34,027 bases of DNA from B1 sp964355075 (GTDB lineage: Bacteria; Bacteroidota; Bacteroidia; UKL13-3), in contig CAYHCF010000036.1 of NCBI GenBank assembly GCA_964355075.1, forward strand, positions 1 to 34,027, given 5' to 3'. Shown here in pieces: positions 32,921 through 34,027 of this stretch (positions are counted from its first letter, which is position 1; each line of letters starts with the position of its first letter). Position numbers and translations under genes: made by a program. Below the pieces are notes generated by a model. It saw nothing but the letters and a program-made list of their open reading frames with translations, ran no database searches and had not been told where the DNA came from.

Positions 32921-33802
32921 CTATTCTATTTCGTATCCAAAATCCTTAAGTGTTTTGGTATTATCCCGCCAATCTTCTTTCACTTTCACAAAAGTTTTAA
33001 GAAAAATTTTCTTCCTAAAAAATAATTCCAAGTCTCGCCTGGCCGCAATACCAACATTTTTTAAGGCAATTCCACCCCTTCCAATCAAAATCTGTTTCTG
33101 CGAATCACGCATCACATATATGATTGCATGTATATGTAAGATTCCCTTTTCTTCTTTAAATAGTTCGATTTCAATCTGAACCGAATAAGGTATTTCCTGC
33201 TTATACCTCACCATTATTTTCTCCCTGATAATTTCGGAAGCAATAAACCGCTCACTTTTATCTGTTATCTGGTCGGTATCATAATAGGGTGCTCCCTCAG
33301 GCAAATATTTTAAAATGGTCTGAATCAATACATCCATATTAAATTTATTGAGTGCTGAAACAGGAATGATCTCTTTGAACAATTTTTTATCGCTCCAAAA
33401 TTTTACTTTTTGTTCTACAATATCCTGGCTTGTTTCATCAATTTTATTCAGGATACAGATCATTGGCGATGAAATAGCCTGCAATTTTTCGAGCAATTCG
33501 GGTTCCTCGTTCATCAGATTGAAATCAGTCATAAAAACAACCAAATCACAGTCGGCCAGACTTTCATTTACAAACTTCATCATGCTTCCCTGAAGTTTAT
33601 ATTTTGGGTTGATGATACCGGGGGTATCCGAAAAAACGATTTGAAAATCAGGTTTATTCAGGATTCCTTTAATCCGATGGCGCGTAGTCTGAGCCTTCTG
33701 GGTAATAATGGAAAGTTTCTCACCCAATAAAGCATTGAGTAAGGTAGATTTACCCACATTTGGCTTGCCAATTATCGAAACGAAACCTGATTTAAATGCC
33801 AT
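32921..33802 (-). CDS. era: GTPase Era
   Basis: This 293-aa GTPase binds the 3' end of 16S rRNA and couples 30S maturation to growth. The G domain has GKPNVGKST (12-20), SDTPGI (58-63) and NKID (119-122). The C-terminal KH domain has YSVQIEIELF and LIGRGGIALKNVG (GRGG at about 241-244; the usual form is GKGG). Length is normal. On this strand TTG-N17-TAAATTTG at 33810-33837 may drive it, which would leave a leader of only a few nucleotides. Confidence 0.96.
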   Translation of the reverse strand: MAFKSGFVSIIGKPNVGKSTLLNALLGEKLSIITQKAQTTRHRIKGILNKPDFQIVFSDTPGIINPKYKLQGSMMKFVNESLADCDLVVFMTDFNLMNEEPELLEKLQAISSPMICILNKIDETSQDIVEQKVKFWSDKKLFKEIIPVSALNKFNMDVLIQTILKYLPEGAPYYDTDQITDKSERFIASEIIREKIMVRYKQEIPYSVQIEIELFKEEKGILHIHAIIYVMRDSQKQILIGRGGIALKNVGIAARRDLELFFRKKIFLKTFVKVKEDWRDNTKTLKDFGYEIE

Positions 33803-33809
33803 TCATTTA

Positions 33810-33837
33810 CAAATTTATTTGCACAGCAAAGAAACAA
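33810..33837 (-). promoter_or_regulatory. possible promoter for era
   Basis: On the minus strand, TTG (33835-33837) and TAAATTTG (33810-33817) are separated by 17 nt. The -7 box ends only 8 nt ahead of the era ATG, so a transcript from here would be almost leaderless. It overlaps the rightward promoter at 33818-33847. Confidence 0.45.
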
Positions 33838-33847
33838 TAATATCTTT
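33818..33847 (+). promoter_or_regulatory. rightward promoter, TTG-N19-TATCTTTG
   Basis: On the plus strand the TTG (33819-33821, within ATTTGC) is followed after about 19 nt by TATCTTTG (33841-33848), a perfect -7 consensus followed by CAGTCCC. The same arrangement is common ahead of strongly expressed genes in this phylum. It points at the sequence cut by the window end. Confidence 0.7.
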
Positions 33848-33984
33848 GCAGTCCCAAAAAGATAAATGGTTTAGTTAAAAATGTCAGATTTATCAAGCAT
33901 TTTGAGCCATTTTCTTATTTAGGAATTTTATTTCATCCAAATAAAATCTTAGAATTAAAGTTCTTTCGAAAACAAAAGATACAT

Positions 33985-34027
33985 CGCGGAGTGGTCTCGT
34001 CGACGCAAGGAGACAAGACGTTGGGCT
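33985..34027 (+). tRNA. possible 5' part of tRNA-fMet, cut by the window end
   Basis: CGCGGAGTGG at 33985-33994 matches the acceptor stem and following bases of bacterial initiator tRNA, and TTGGGCT at 34021-34027 matches the start of its anticodon arm. The part between them (TCTCGTCGACGCAAGGAGAC, then AAGACG) can form a GTCTC/GAGAC stem but is about nine bases longer than a normal D arm and lacks the GG of the D loop. It may therefore be a chance match or an altered copy. The 3' half is outside the window. Confidence 0.25.

Noticed and set aside
33881..33922. Frameshifted gene starting MSDLSSILSHFLI
   Set aside because: The frame closes after 13 codons, and the other open frames beyond it lack a start and resemble no family I know. 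It was kept only as part of the window-end observation.

Overview
The window looks like a stretch of chromosome from an AT-rich member of the Bacteroidota. The evidence is a gliding-motility GldG protein, a secreted protein with a type IX secretion (T9SS) C-terminal sorting domain, Bacteroidota-type families (DUF4340, DUF4230, DUF2007), almost no Shine-Dalgarno sites, and several promoters of the TTG-N19-TAnnTTTG type. The genus cannot be read from this sequence. Nearly all genes are intact and housekeeping-like. I see no transposase, integrase, phage gene, CRISPR array or canonical defence locus.

Layout. 1-215: a 14-bp AT-rich tandem repeat and spacer. 216-4249 (+): gldG, a DUF4340 protein and a CNNM/CorC-type membrane protein in one close-packed unit. 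4253-4708 (-): a GreA-like small protein. 4898-8484 (+): a thiolase, a secreted protein of unknown function and NADP-isocitrate dehydrogenase. 8600-10363: three small envelope or secreted proteins of unknown function, with a bidirectional terminator at 10019-10058. 10430-14672 (-): lipid genes psd and cdsA separated by a glutamate dehydrogenase, then a DUF2007 protein and a CPBP membrane protease. 14714-19556 (+): dusB, a 937-aa T9SS cargo protein and a coiled-coil membrane protein. 19614-22020 (-): an alpha/beta hydrolase and a Sel1-repeat protein. 22049-22390: a composite tandem repeat. 22504-29486 (-): alanine dehydrogenase, a cytochrome c / SCO / lipoprotein operon, and a ctp-TauE-M28 peptidase operon. 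29618-30414 (-): yidD, rnpA and rpmH; rpmH encodes only 53 aa. 30548-33802: a small lipoprotein, der, a single-domain response regulator (+) and era. The right end carries a strong rightward promoter and a possible tRNA-fMet 5' part cut by the window edge.

Functional themes are envelope biogenesis and export (gldG, psd, cdsA, yidD, T9SS cargo, periplasmic proteases), central carbon and nitrogen metabolism (icd, gdh, ald, thiolase), copper and heme electron transport (SCO, cytochrome c) and RNA or ribosome maturation (der, era, rnpA, rpmH, dusB).

The most unusual content is not in the genes. It is a set of different low-complexity repeats confined to intergenic spacers. The best is at 22076-22390, where unit lengths of 131, 91 and 81 bp differ by whole multiples of a 10-bp submotif. 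No clearly novel multi-gene system was found. The best candidates for new biology are these repeats, the conserved-looking lipoprotein beside SCO, the GreA-like protein, and the hairpin between rpmH and rnpA.
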